A stretch of 64,000 nt of DNA from Acidobacteriota bacterium (GTDB lineage Bacteria; Acidobacteriota; Terriglobia; Acidiferrales; UBA7541): assembly GCA_003224235.1 (NCBI GenBank), contig QHYU01000174.1:1-64000 (forward strand), written 5' to 3'. Below, piece after piece: positions 9,604-17,689 of the stretch (positions are counted from its first letter, which is position 1; every line of letters begins with the position of its first letter). A model generated the notes under the pieces. That model saw nothing but the letters and a program-made list of their open reading frames with translations. It was not told where the DNA came from and ran no database searches. A program made the position numbers and the translations under genes.

Positions 9604-10203
9604 ATGCCTGATTTCGCCGCACCGATTGCGCGTCTGATCGACGAGCTCAAACACCTCCCCGGCATCGGGCAGAAGACCGCACAGCGGCTGGCGTACCACC
9701 TGCTGCGGGCATCGCCCGAGGGAGCGCTGGCGCTGGCTGAGGCCATTCGCAATGCCAAGGAAAAGATCCGCGAATGCTCGGTGTGCAACAACATCACCGA
9801 CACCGATCCCTGTCTCTATTGCACCAACCCCGCGCGCAACCGCAAAACCATCTGCGTGGTGGAAGAGCCCAACAACATCCTGGCTGTAGAGAAGACCCGG
9901 CACTACAGCGGGCTGTATCACGTGCTGGGCGGCGCGCTGGCGCCGCTGCAAGGGGTAGGGCCCGAGCAACTGAAGATCAAGAGCCTGATCGAGCGGCTGA
10001 AAAATGGCGCGGTGGAAGAGATCATCATCGCCACCAACCCCACGGCCGAAGGCGAAGCCACCGCCGTGTACCTCTCGAAGCTGCTGAAGCCGCTGGGCGT
10101 CCGCGTTACGCGCATCGGTGTCGGCATCCCGGTGGGCTCGGACCTGGAATTCGCCGATGAGGTGACAATGCTCAAAGCCATGGAGGGCCGCCGCGACATC
10201 TAG
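9604..10203 (+). CDS. recR: Recombination mediator protein RecR
   Basis: 199 aa, the standard RecR length. The N-terminal helix-hairpin-helix is [20 protein letters not shown] (about 15-34). A zinc finger has four cysteines in CSVCNN...DPCLYC (about 58-73). The Toprim domain (about 80-175) includes VVEEPNN and [16 protein letters not shown]-terminal Walker-B-like segment and the final helix follow. RecR with RecO loads RecA onto SSB-coated DNA at gaps. It is third in the ffs-dnaX-ybaB-recR unit, after a 114-nt gap. Confidence 0.97.
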   Translation: MPDFAAPIARLIDELKHLPGIGQKTAQRLAYHLLRASPEGALALAEAIRNAKEKIRECSVCNNITDTDPCLYCTNPARNRKTICVVEEPNNILAVEKTRHYSGLYHVLGGALAPLQGVGPEQLKIKSLIERLKNGAVEEIIIATNPTAEGEATAVYLSKLLKPLGVRVTRIGVGIPVGSDLEFADEVTMLKAMEGRRDI

Positions 10204-10517
10204 TTTGCGCCCCTATGGCTCTCCCCAATCCTTTCGCCTGGCACACGGCGTCCGCGATCTGCTTCCCTCCGACCGTCTTCGATGGTGCCATTTCTCTCTT
10301 GCGCGCCTGGGATGGCGGCGGTATATATAGGCTTCGTCCCCGCTCGGTTGCCGTTCGCTGAAAAACATGCTGACTCTTGCTGAGCAAATCCTGGCCGCCA
10401 GCGCAAGTTTGGGCAGTGACCAACGGAGATTACATCGTTTCCGGCCGCTAGGTCCGTGGCCGCGCCGTGAACAGCCGGAAGTGAAAGACGGAGGTCATTG
10501 GGTCACGGAGGCTTCTG
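10204..10517. other. Intergenic, no gene seen
   Basis: 314 nt between recR and the DUF962 gene. A short AT stretch (GTATATATAGG near 10320) is the only promoter-like element. No gene or strong terminator hairpin was identified. Confidence 0.35.
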
Positions 10518-10841
10518 ATGCCGACATTCGATGATTACATGGCCCAGTACGACCACGAGCACTCTACTGTGTGGAACAGAGTTCTGCATGGTGCAGGCAT
10601 TCCCATCATTCTTGCCGGGATAATCCTTCTCCTCCTCACCTGGTGGCGGATCGGCCTCGCCATGTTTGTCGCCGGCTGGGGGATGCTTTCCGTGGGCCAC
10701 CGCATCGAAGGGAACAAGCCCGCTTTTTTCCAGGGACCGATTTATTTTCTAGTTGGGCCGATATGGGTGGCCAAGGAAATCAAAGACCATCTGCTCGGCC
10801 GGCACGGTGTCGCCAAGCCTCGGGAGCCAGCCTCTCGGTAG
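10518..10841 (+). CDS. DUF962 / Mpo1-like membrane protein
   Basis: 107 aa. An early segment carries EHST...NRVLHGAGIPI, two hydrophobic helices follow (IILAGIILLLLTWW and GLAMFVAGWGM), and then comes the family signature VGHRIEGNKPAFFQGPIYF with a conserved His and Asn. Yeast Mpo1 is an Fe(II)-dependent dioxygenase acting on 2-hydroxy fatty acids in the ER. Bacterial members share the histidines, but their substrate is generally untested. GGAGG seven nt upstream supports the start. Monocistronic. Confidence 0.82.
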   Translation: MPTFDDYMAQYDHEHSTVWNRVLHGAGIPIILAGIILLLLTWWRIGLAMFVAGWGMLSVGHRIEGNKPAFFQGPIYFLVGPIWVAKEIKDHLLGRHGVAKPREPASR

Positions 10842-10909
10842 GATGCGCCCGGAATCGGAGTAACTGTTTAGCACGATGACGCCCCGGCGCTCGACGCGTT
10901 CCGGCGGCG

Positions 10910-13666
10910 ATGCTAGTCTTGACGATTGGCGTGGGGGATGGCTTGACGGAGTTCGCAGCGAACACTGATCCGGAAGCTTCTAAGCGACGAACCACGCGTA
11001 TTGTCCAGGCCGTTCCGCTAACCGTTGCCGGCGTCGATGCGCTGGGCCGGCCCTTCCAAGAACGTACCTCGACCCTCATCATCAACTGCCACGGCTGCCG
11101 CTACCAGTCCAAGCATTACGTCCTGAAGAACATGTGGGTGACCCTGGAGATTCCCCATCCAGAGACCGGCCGGGAGCCACGGAGCGTTCGCGCCAGAGTG
11201 AGCTGGATCCAGCGGCCGCGAACGGTGCGTGAACTCTTTCAGGTCGGGGTGGAGCTGGAAGTCCCCGGGAATGTCTGGGGCATCGCTTTTCCGCCGGAAG
11301 ATTGGTTCCCCTTCCCGGAGGTCCCCATTTCGGAGATTCCCCCACCGGCTGCAGAGCTGCCGGCAGAAGCAGAGACGGCGAAGGAGGAATGGGTGCTGCC
11401 GGCTGCGCCGCCTCCTGAAGACAATGTCCGCGTGCTGCCTGGTCCGGGCACCGCAGACGCCTCGCTCAACCTCGGTCGCCAAGTGGCGCGGCTGGTGGCG
11501 GAAGCCAAGCAGCAGGTGCAGAGCGCCGCGCGCGAAGCCACGGCCACGGCCGTGGCGGCGGAGACCCGGCCGCTGCTGGCTGCGTTACAAGACCAGATGA
11601 AAGAAGCGGCGGAGAAAGCTGTGGAGGCCGCCGCGGCCGCCTACACGAAGCAGGCTGTCCGGGACGCCCTCGCGAAAATCGACGAAGCGAGACAGGCCGG
11701 CGAGGAAGCGCTCCGTGAAAAGAGCGTCGATCTCCAGCGCCGAGCCGTGGAAACGGCCCCGCAACCAGCCAAACCACCCGCCGAGATCGACCGCGCCCAT
11801 CTGAGCAGTTTTGAAGAGCAAGTGAAGACCCTGCTCGACCAAGCGAGCGAGAAACTGAACAGGCTTCGCGGCGAAACCACAGCTACGATCGCAGGTGCTG
11901 AAGCAGGTGTCGCTCGGTTTCGCCAACAACTCGATGAGGCTGCTGAGGCCGCGAGCCGGCGTTGGCAAGAGATGGTGGGGGCCCGCGCCAAGGAGGCCAA
12001 GGCGCAGTTGGAAGAACTGGCGAAGGCGGCGCAACACCTGAACGGCGAACTCAGCGCCGCCGCCGCAGCAGCGCAAACCACCTGGCGCGCGCGGCTGGAC
12101 GCCGACCTGGCCGCGGCTGGGACACGCTGGAATGAACGGCTTGAAGCCTCGCTGGAGAGCGCATCGCGCAAGGCGGCCGATCGGCTGGCGCGGCATTCGC
12201 AAACTGCCAGCAGCAAACTCGAACAGGATCTGACCCTGCGCGTGGCGGCGCTTCGCGAGTCGTTCGAGCGGGCAACTGCGGAGGCGGAAAGCACCCTGGG
12301 TACCCAGCGCGCGGCGCTCGAGGCTCAGACTGCACGCGCCAAATCCGCGCTTGTCGAGATTCAGCAGGCCGCCGACCGCATGGAGGAGTTCTCCTCGCGC
12401 CTGGACATGATGGGCCAGGCCGCGGCCGGAAAGCTGCAGGAGCGCTTTGAAGACATCCTTGCCAAGGAGAGTTTAGAACTCAACCGCCGCGCCGAAAGCG
12501 CCATCGCCGGCATGGCCGAACGGCTGCAGCCGGTGCTGGAAGAGGCCGGGCAGCAGTCGCTGGCTCGCTTGGCCGCGCAACTCGAGCAGCGGCTTGCCCC
12601 GCGCATGAAGGGCGCTAGCGAAGTGCTCGCAAAGCTGACCGCAGGCGCGGCACAGGCCGAGGAGGTGCTGCACACGCTGCAGCAGCGCCTGGCTGCCTCC
12701 ACCGAGCATGTCACGCAGGAATCTATCGCGCGCCTGGCGGAGTCGGTGAGCCGCTTCGAGCACGATTTCCAAGAGATGGGACGAGCCGCGACACAGAAAT
12801 GGCTTGCCGAGCTGGAAGCCAAGGCCACTGAAACCACCCACTCGACCTTCGAGGCGCTCTACAAATCCTCGGAATGGTACGAAAAGAAAGTTCAGACGCA
12901 GATGCAGGCGGCACTGGAAAAGGGGCTCGACCAGGCCTCCAACCAACTGCGCGAGAAGGCGGGCGAAATTTCCGGGCTGTTTGCCTCAGAGCTTGACCAC
13001 TACAGCCGCAGCTTCGTCGAACACACCCAGGGCCAGATGGACGAGGCCGTCAAGGACGCAGTCCAGCGCGCCCGCGGCCTGTTCGCCCAGGCTGCTGAAA
13101 CCAGCGCGTCCACCCTCGCCGACGAGGCCCACCGCGTCGCCCAGCGCCAATTGGAGCAATTCAACACTTCGCTCTCCGGCGCGCTTGATCAAACTGCGGG
13201 TCGCCTGGAAGCTCACTTAGCGCAGACGCGCTCAAGGATCGATGCCGATGCCCGGCAGTTCTTTGCCGATTTCCATAAGGGCATGACCCAGGAAATTCAG
13301 AAGGGCGTGGCCGCGGCGCGGCAAGAGCTCGAGGCCCAATCCGCGTCGGTGAAGAATGCTTGGGGCGCCGAACGTGAAGCGCAGGAGCGGCAGTTGCAGG
13401 ACGCCCTCGCGCGCCTGGGCGGCGAGTCGATCGAAACCTACAAGAAACGGCTGGAAAACGTCTCGAACTCCTGGCTGGTCACTACCGTCACCAGACTGAG
13501 CCAGCAGTCACAGGATGTGATCGGCACTCTGGCCACCTCCGCCGAACAGCGGCTCCGCGAGATCGCCGCGCAAGTTTTTGCCGGCGTCGGCGAGACCCTG
13601 CGCCAGCGGCTGCTCGATGTTTCCACCGGCCTCCCCGGCAGCGCCGCGCCGACCGAGAAGAAGTAG
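10910..13666 (+). CDS. PilZ-like domain fused to a giant Ala/Glu/Arg-rich coiled coil
   Basis: 918 aa. Residues about 25-130 form a PilZ-like domain: RRTTRIVQAVPLTVAGVDA, then a strand-rich stretch with NCHGCRYQSKHYV and a VELEVPGNVWG end. A Pro/Glu linker covers about 135-185. From about 190 to 905 the chain is almost uninterrupted heptad-like sequence, rich in Ala, Glu, Gln, Arg and Leu, with no signal peptide or membrane helix. PilZ domains of this Acidobacteriota type often lack the classical RxxxR/DxSxxG pair, so c-di-GMP binding is uncertain. The rod resembles apolipoprotein- or methyl-accepting-type helices in composition only. Inference: a cytoplasmic structural or scaffold protein. 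The start is uncertain; a nearby downstream GTG is possible. Confidence 0.8.
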   Translation: MLVLTIGVGDGLTEFAANTDPEASKRRTTRIVQAVPLTVAGVDALGRPFQERTSTLIINCHGCRYQSKHYVLKNMWVTLEIPHPETGREPRSVRARVSWIQRPRTVRELFQVGVELEVPGNVWGIAFPPEDWFPFPEVPISEIPPPAAELPAEAETAKEEWVLPAAPPPEDNVRVLPGPGTADASLNLGRQVARLVAEAKQQVQSAAREATATAVAAETRPLLAALQDQMKEAAEKAVEAAAAAYTKQAVRDALAKIDEARQAGEEALREKSVDLQRRAVETAPQPAKPPAEIDRAHLSSFEEQVKTLLDQASEKLNRLRGETTATIAGAEAGVARFRQQLDEAAEAASRRWQEMVGARAKEAKAQLEELAKAAQHLNGELSAAAAAAQTTWRARLDADLAAAGTRWNERLEASLESASRKAADRLARHSQTASSKLEQDLTLRVAALRESFERATAEAESTLGTQRAALEAQTARAKSALVEIQQAADRMEEFSSRLDMMGQAAAGKLQERFEDILAKESLELNRRAESAIAGMAERLQPVLEEAGQQSLARLAAQLEQRLAPRMKGASEVLAKLTAGAAQAEEVLHTLQQRLAASTEHVTQESIARLAESVSRFEHDFQEMGRAATQKWLAELEAKATETTHSTFEALYKSSEWYEKKVQTQMQAALEKGLDQASNQLREKAGEISGLFASELDHYSRSFVEHTQGQMDEAVKDAVQRARGLFAQAAETSASTLADEAHRVAQRQLEQFNTSLSGALDQTAGRLEAHLAQTRSRIDADARQFFADFHKGMTQEIQKGVAAARQELEAQSASVKNAWGAEREAQERQLQDALARLGGESIETYKKRLENVSNSWLVTTVTRLSQQSQDVIGTLATSAEQRLREIAAQVFAGVGETLRQRLLDVSTGLPGSAAPTEKK

Positions 13667-13761
13667 CCCCCCGGCGACGCAGTTCCTCGGCAGCATTACC
13701 CGTTTTCTCCCGGAGCGTGGAGTCCCCGCCCCGCGCATCGCAGGGGCGGCAGCTCTCACTG

Positions 13762-13767
13762 TATAAT
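13762..13767 (+). promoter_or_regulatory. Perfect TATAAT -10 box, possible leaderless start
   Basis: TATAAT ends 8 nt before the ATG at 13776, so transcription would begin at or next to the start codon. No clear -35 hexamer or ribosome binding site is present. Confidence 0.3.
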
Positions 13768-13775
13768 GCCGGGCC

Positions 13776-14459
13776 ATGGCCAATCGCGCCTACGTGAGCC
13801 TCTGGTCGAAGGGCTTCTCCGAAGCCACCATGCTCGAGCAGTTCCAACAACTGCTCACGACGGTTCCGCTCTCCGCCGAGCGGCCGGGGTTCACCGAGTT
13901 GGTGATCCGCGCTGTAGATCCGACCGAGACACCGCTGGTCGAGCGCGACCTGCGCGGCAAGGCACTCAGCGCCGCTGAGCTAATCGAATTGGCTGCCGAA
14001 TATTTGCACGCCGATTCAGAGTATGAAGTTCGGACGCACTGGGACTTGTGGGTGTACGACGCGGAGCGCGGGCGCTGGCAACGGCGGCCGCAAAGGCTTG
14101 CTCTGCTCTGCCACGGCGAAGAGTATGACGGCGGCATCTACGCCGACGTTGGGCATTTTCAAGCTGACGTGGGTTTCGAGCACCTGTTCACCGGGCACGC
14201 CGGATTGCTCGGCTGGCGCGCCGCGGGCTCCCCCGGGCCCGGCACGGCGGCGCACCCGGCGGAGGCAGAGTTTCTGGCGCGAATGTCGCAGCCCGAAAAC
14301 CTGCGCGAATATCACCTGAGAACCCGAGAAAACATCAAAGAGTTGATGGACTGGATGCGAGCGGCGGAAGAGGCGGTGCCACTTGAACGCTACCGGCTGT
14401 GGTCGGAAGGCGAGGAAAACTTTGAATCGCGAATCGATGAAATATTGGCTGTCCACTAG
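13776..14459 (+). CDS. Conserved hypothetical protein, cytoplasmic
   Basis: 227 aa, with no signal peptide or membrane helix. The N-terminus (MANRAYVSLWSKGFSEATML) and the middle (YEVRTHWDLWVYDAERGRWQ, LALLCHGEEYDGG) suggest a mixed alpha/beta fold. I recognise no named family and claim no catalytic motif. Its 3' end overlaps the next gene by 23 nt, suggesting coupled expression. The start is supported only by the first in-frame ATG after the TATAAT box. Confidence 0.7.
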   Translation: MANRAYVSLWSKGFSEATMLEQFQQLLTTVPLSAERPGFTELVIRAVDPTETPLVERDLRGKALSAAELIELAAEYLHADSEYEVRTHWDLWVYDAERGRWQRRPQRLALLCHGEEYDGGIYADVGHFQADVGFEHLFTGHAGLLGWRAAGSPGPGTAAHPAEAEFLARMSQPENLREYHLRTRENIKELMDWMRAAEEAVPLERYRLWSEGEENFESRIDEILAVH

Positions 14460-15027
14460 CGCGCTCGGAGCGTGTCTGATTGCGGCTACACTGCCGCCCA
14501 ACGCACAGCCGCAGGAGCCGGCAGCCTTAAAGCGCGTCAACGAGGTCACGCTTGCGGGCTTGCGTCCCGGCCGGGAGACGCTGGCCGCTGCGGAAAAGCG
14601 CTACAAAGCAAAATACCGGGAAGCCAAATTGGGCCGGGAGGAGGCCAACGTCAAAGAATGGTGGGACGCCTGCAACGGCAAAGCGCTGAGGCTGGAAGTC
14701 GACGCAAAGGGTGTCATCCGCAGTGTGACGGTTACCTCGCTAGCGATGCGGGTTGAGGAGTGCTCCGAAAAAGCGGCGCAGATTGCGCACCATAAGTTCT
14801 GGTTCACCGGGCGTGGGTTGAAGCTGGGCGACCCGCGAGACCGCGTCATTGACCTCTATGGTGAGCCGAGCTCGAGCGGGCCTTCCGTGAAGGGTGATCG
14901 GGAGCTAGAATTGCTTTCTTACGCGTTTGACTGGGCTGGCTCCGATGTGCCACAGGTGTTGGAGGTCTCCTGCGACCGGGCCACAGGCCGCGTGGTCGAG
15001 ATCACGCTGGCGTTCCCCAATCTTTAG
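14437..15027 (+). CDS. Secreted hypothetical protein
   Basis: 196 aa from the ATG at 14437. This start gives a signal peptide (MKYWLSTSALGACLIAATLP, then NAQPQ); the open frame extends upstream inside the previous gene. The mature part contains two SmpA/BamE-like looking segments (LAGLRPGRETLAAAEKRY; LKLGDPRDRVIDLYGEPSSS) in which a helix-strand unit with a G-(D/R) turn precedes a strand. That pattern is seen in small outer-membrane assembly or inhibitor-like folds. The assignment is speculative. It overlaps the previous gene by 23 nt. Confidence 0.65.
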   Translation: MKYWLSTSALGACLIAATLPPNAQPQEPAALKRVNEVTLAGLRPGRETLAAAEKRYKAKYREAKLGREEANVKEWWDACNGKALRLEVDAKGVIRSVTVTSLAMRVEECSEKAAQIAHHKFWFTGRGLKLGDPRDRVIDLYGEPSSSGPSVKGDRELELLSYAFDWAGSDVPQVLEVSCDRATGRVVEITLAFPNL

Positions 15028-15164
15028 AACTGGTCTCAGGCGTGCCCTGACGAAAAACTCAAGTTTCCACACAGGTCTCCCAGCCCCAAGTCCTGCCGGA
15101 ATCAGTCTGGCCCGCGGGCTTGCCAAATAGGGGATAGCTAGATAGCCTAGGAAATACAGAATTG

Positions 15165-15758
15165 ATGCGCACGATTGCTGTGACATTGTTCTTCTGTACG
15201 CTAGCGCTGCTGGTGGCGTGCAGCCAGCCCGCTCCTCCCCACCTAGCCGCAGCGCCACCCAAACCGGGTGTGCCTGCCGTGCCGCCGGAGATCAGCAGCG
15301 TGGCGCAAAGCATGCTGGGCTCGGAGGCGGAGGTGCTTGTCTTCGGCGACCTGGCACACACGGGGCGGCAGCAGGTGCTGGCCATCAACCGGCTGGCCAA
15401 GACGCCGGCCAGCGCAGACCCGGGCATCCTCGTGACGCGCGCGGCGCTGGCGGAAAACAACGGCGGTAAGTGGATGGAGGTATTCCGCTGCGACGAGCAT
15501 CTGAAAAATCCCAGCGGGTTCCTGGGCGGGACGCCCATTACCGCTGTGACGGGCTGGCGCCTGCAATACCAGCAGAACGCAGAAAGGGGTTTGCAACTCT
15601 ACTTCACCCCGCTCGAGTCGCCTGGCGGCGGGCACATCCCGACGATTGGCGTGCGCTGGAATCCAAAGGTGAAGCGGTACCAGTCGCTCGACCGGAATCT
15701 CGAGCGTTTTCTGAGCGAAGTCCCAACGCTCGATAGGTTTTACTCGCACCTGAAATGA
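15165..15758 (+). CDS. Putative lipoprotein of unknown function
   Basis: 197 aa. A hydrophobic leader ends in a lipobox, LLVAC, with the lipidated cysteine at residue 19, so it is probably membrane-anchored in the periplasm. The mature chain begins with a Pro/Ala-rich linker and continues as a compact alpha/beta domain with no family that I recognise. Its TGA overlaps the ATG of the first ABC exporter gene (ATGA), so translation is probably coupled to the exporter pair. TTG at 15162 is an alternative start, one codon earlier. Confidence 0.7.
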   Translation: MRTIAVTLFFCTLALLVACSQPAPPHLAAAPPKPGVPAVPPEISSVAQSMLGSEAEVLVFGDLAHTGRQQVLAINRLAKTPASADPGILVTRAALAENNGGKWMEVFRCDEHLKNPSGFLGGTPITAVTGWRLQYQQNAERGLQLYFTPLESPGGGHIPTIGVRWNPKVKRYQSLDRNLERFLSEVPTLDRFYSHLK

Positions 15759-17689
15759 GCACCGCTGCACAAACCGTAGCTACAAAGCGCCCGGTACCAC
15801 CGCGTGTCTCGGCGTGGAAAAACCTTCTCGGCCTGCTGCCGTATATCAGCCGGTACAAGGGCCGGGTAACCCTCGGGCTGTTGGTGCTGGGGGCCATGGG
15901 GGTGGTGGGTAACCTGCTGCCGCTGGTGATCGGCACGCTCATCGATTCGCTCTCGGGCCGGGCCGCGCCGCTCGCCAGCTCATCGGGAATCGCCCGGCCC
16001 ATGTTCAGCCTGCTGATTCCCTTCTACAACCCGTCGAGCCGGCAAACGCTGCTGGTGTACTGCCTGGCGCTGGTGGGCATCGTGGCCCTGAAAGGTGTGC
16101 TGTCATTCTCGACGCGGTGGATCCTGATCGGAGTTTCGCGCGACATCGAGTATGACCTCCGCAACGACCTTCTGGCGAAACTGGTCCAAATGGAACCTGA
16201 GTTTTACGTGCGCAACCGCACCGGTGAGTTGATGTCGCGCTGCACCAACGACTTGAACGCGGTGCGCATGGTGTTGGGGCCGGGGATCATGTACAGCGCC
16301 ACGACGCTGGTGACCATGGTCCTGGCGATTGCGCTGATGCTGAAGCTTTCGCCGATCCTTACTCTGTGGGTGCTGCTGCCCGTGCCCGTAGTGGTCGTCG
16401 CGGTGAGCCACTTTGGAAAGGTGATTCACGACCTGTACGAAACCATTCAGGCGGCCCTGGCCAGCCTCTCGGCCCGCGTACAGGAGAATCTGACCGGGGT
16501 GCGCGTGGTGCGAGCCTACCGGCAGGAAGAGGCGGAGATTCGGGCCTTTGACGCGCCCAACCGCGAGTATGTCGCGCGGAACATCCGCCTGATCCGCACC
16601 TGGAGCATGTTCATGCCTTCGCTCACGGCACTGCTCGGCGCTACCTTCCTCATCGTGCTGTGGCAGGGCGGACGCCTAGTGCTGCTGGGCCGCATTTCCT
16701 TGGGCGCGCTCATGGCGTTTTATGCTTACCTGAGTCTGCTGACCTGGCCGATGATTGCGCTGGGCTGGGTGACCAATATTTTTCAGCGCGGTGCCGCCTC
16801 GATGGGACGCTTGAACTACATCCTGACCGCCCAGCCATCGATCAATGACGCCGGCGCGCGCCCTGCCAGAACCGATGGTCCTAAACCCAACGGCACCGCG
16901 ATTCGCGGCGAAATCGAATTCCGCGGGCTGACGTTTGCCTATCCAACGACGCGGAATGGCAACGCCAAAGACCGCCCGGAAGCGGCGGGCGCGCCGGTAT
17001 TACGCGACATTGATCTCCGCGTGCCGGCTGGTTCGACGCTGGCCATTGTGGGCCCGACCGGCAGCGGGAAGACCACGCTGGCGGCGCTGGTCGCGCGGCT
17101 CTGGGAAGCGCCCGAGGGCACATTGCTGCTGGACGGGCGGTCCATTCGGGAATGGCCGCTCGAGCAATTGCGCCGGGCCATCGGGTTCGTGCCGCAGGAC
17201 ACTTTCCTTTTCAGCGACACGGTGAAGGAGAACATCGCCTTCGGGATCGATGATGGGGCATCGGAGAGCGTCGGCGAGGCCGCGCAGATCGCCAGCCTGT
17301 GGAGCGACATCCAGAGTTTTCCCAAGCAGTTGGAAACGGTGGTGGGCGAGCGCGGTATCACGCTTTCCGGCGGCCAGAAGCAGCGCACGGCGCTGGCGCG
17401 CGCGGTGATCCGCTCGCCGCGAATTCTGATCCTCGATGATGCGCTCTCCAGCGTGGATACCGATACCGAGGAGAAGATTCTGCGGCGGCTGAAAGACGTG
17501 ATGCGGGCCCGCACCACCATCCTGATCTCGCACCGCTGCTCGACTGTCCGCCACGCCGACCAGATTGTCGTGCTGCGCGAGGGCCGCATCGTGGAGCGCG
17601 GCACGCATGACGAGCTGCTGCAGCACGGCGGCTACTACTACGACCTGTACCAGAAACAGCTGCTCGAGGAAGAGCTCGAACGCGCATGA
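15755..17689 (+). CDS. ABC exporter half-transporter, degenerate Walker B
   Basis: 644 aa. The N-terminal six-helix exporter membrane domain (about 25-330) is followed by an NBD: Walker A GPTGSGKTT (about 433), canonical signature LSGGQKQR (about 536), Walker B ILILDDALSSVD (about 560) and H-loop SHRCS (about 591). The residue after the Walker B aspartate is Asp rather than the catalytic Glu. Its partner gene overlaps by 4 nt (ATGA) and has a non-canonical signature. Together these give one consensus and one degenerate ATP site, as in heterodimeric exporters such as TM287/288 or BmrCD. The substrate is unknown. The next gene is lpxB, so a lipid or envelope substrate is possible. Confidence 0.93.
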   Translation: MSTAAQTVATKRPVPPRVSAWKNLLGLLPYISRYKGRVTLGLLVLGAMGVVGNLLPLVIGTLIDSLSGRAAPLASSSGIARPMFSLLIPFYNPSSRQTLLVYCLALVGIVALKGVLSFSTRWILIGVSRDIEYDLRNDLLAKLVQMEPEFYVRNRTGELMSRCTNDLNAVRMVLGPGIMYSATTLVTMVLAIALMLKLSPILTLWVLLPVPVVVVAVSHFGKVIHDLYETIQAALASLSARVQENLTGVRVVRAYRQEEAEIRAFDAPNREYVARNIRLIRTWSMFMPSLTALLGATFLIVLWQGGRLVLLGRISLGALMAFYAYLSLLTWPMIALGWVTNIFQRGAASMGRLNYILTAQPSINDAGARPARTDGPKPNGTAIRGEIEFRGLTFAYPTTRNGNAKDRPEAAGAPVLRDIDLRVPAGSTLAIVGPTGSGKTTLAALVARLWEAPEGTLLLDGRSIREWPLEQLRRAIGFVPQDTFLFSDTVKENIAFGIDDGASESVGEAAQIASLWSDIQSFPKQLETVVGERGITLSGGQKQRTALARAVIRSPRILILDDALSSVDTDTEEKILRRLKDVMRARTTILISHRCSTVRHADQIVVLREGRIVERGTHDELLQHGGYYYDLYQKQLLEEELERA

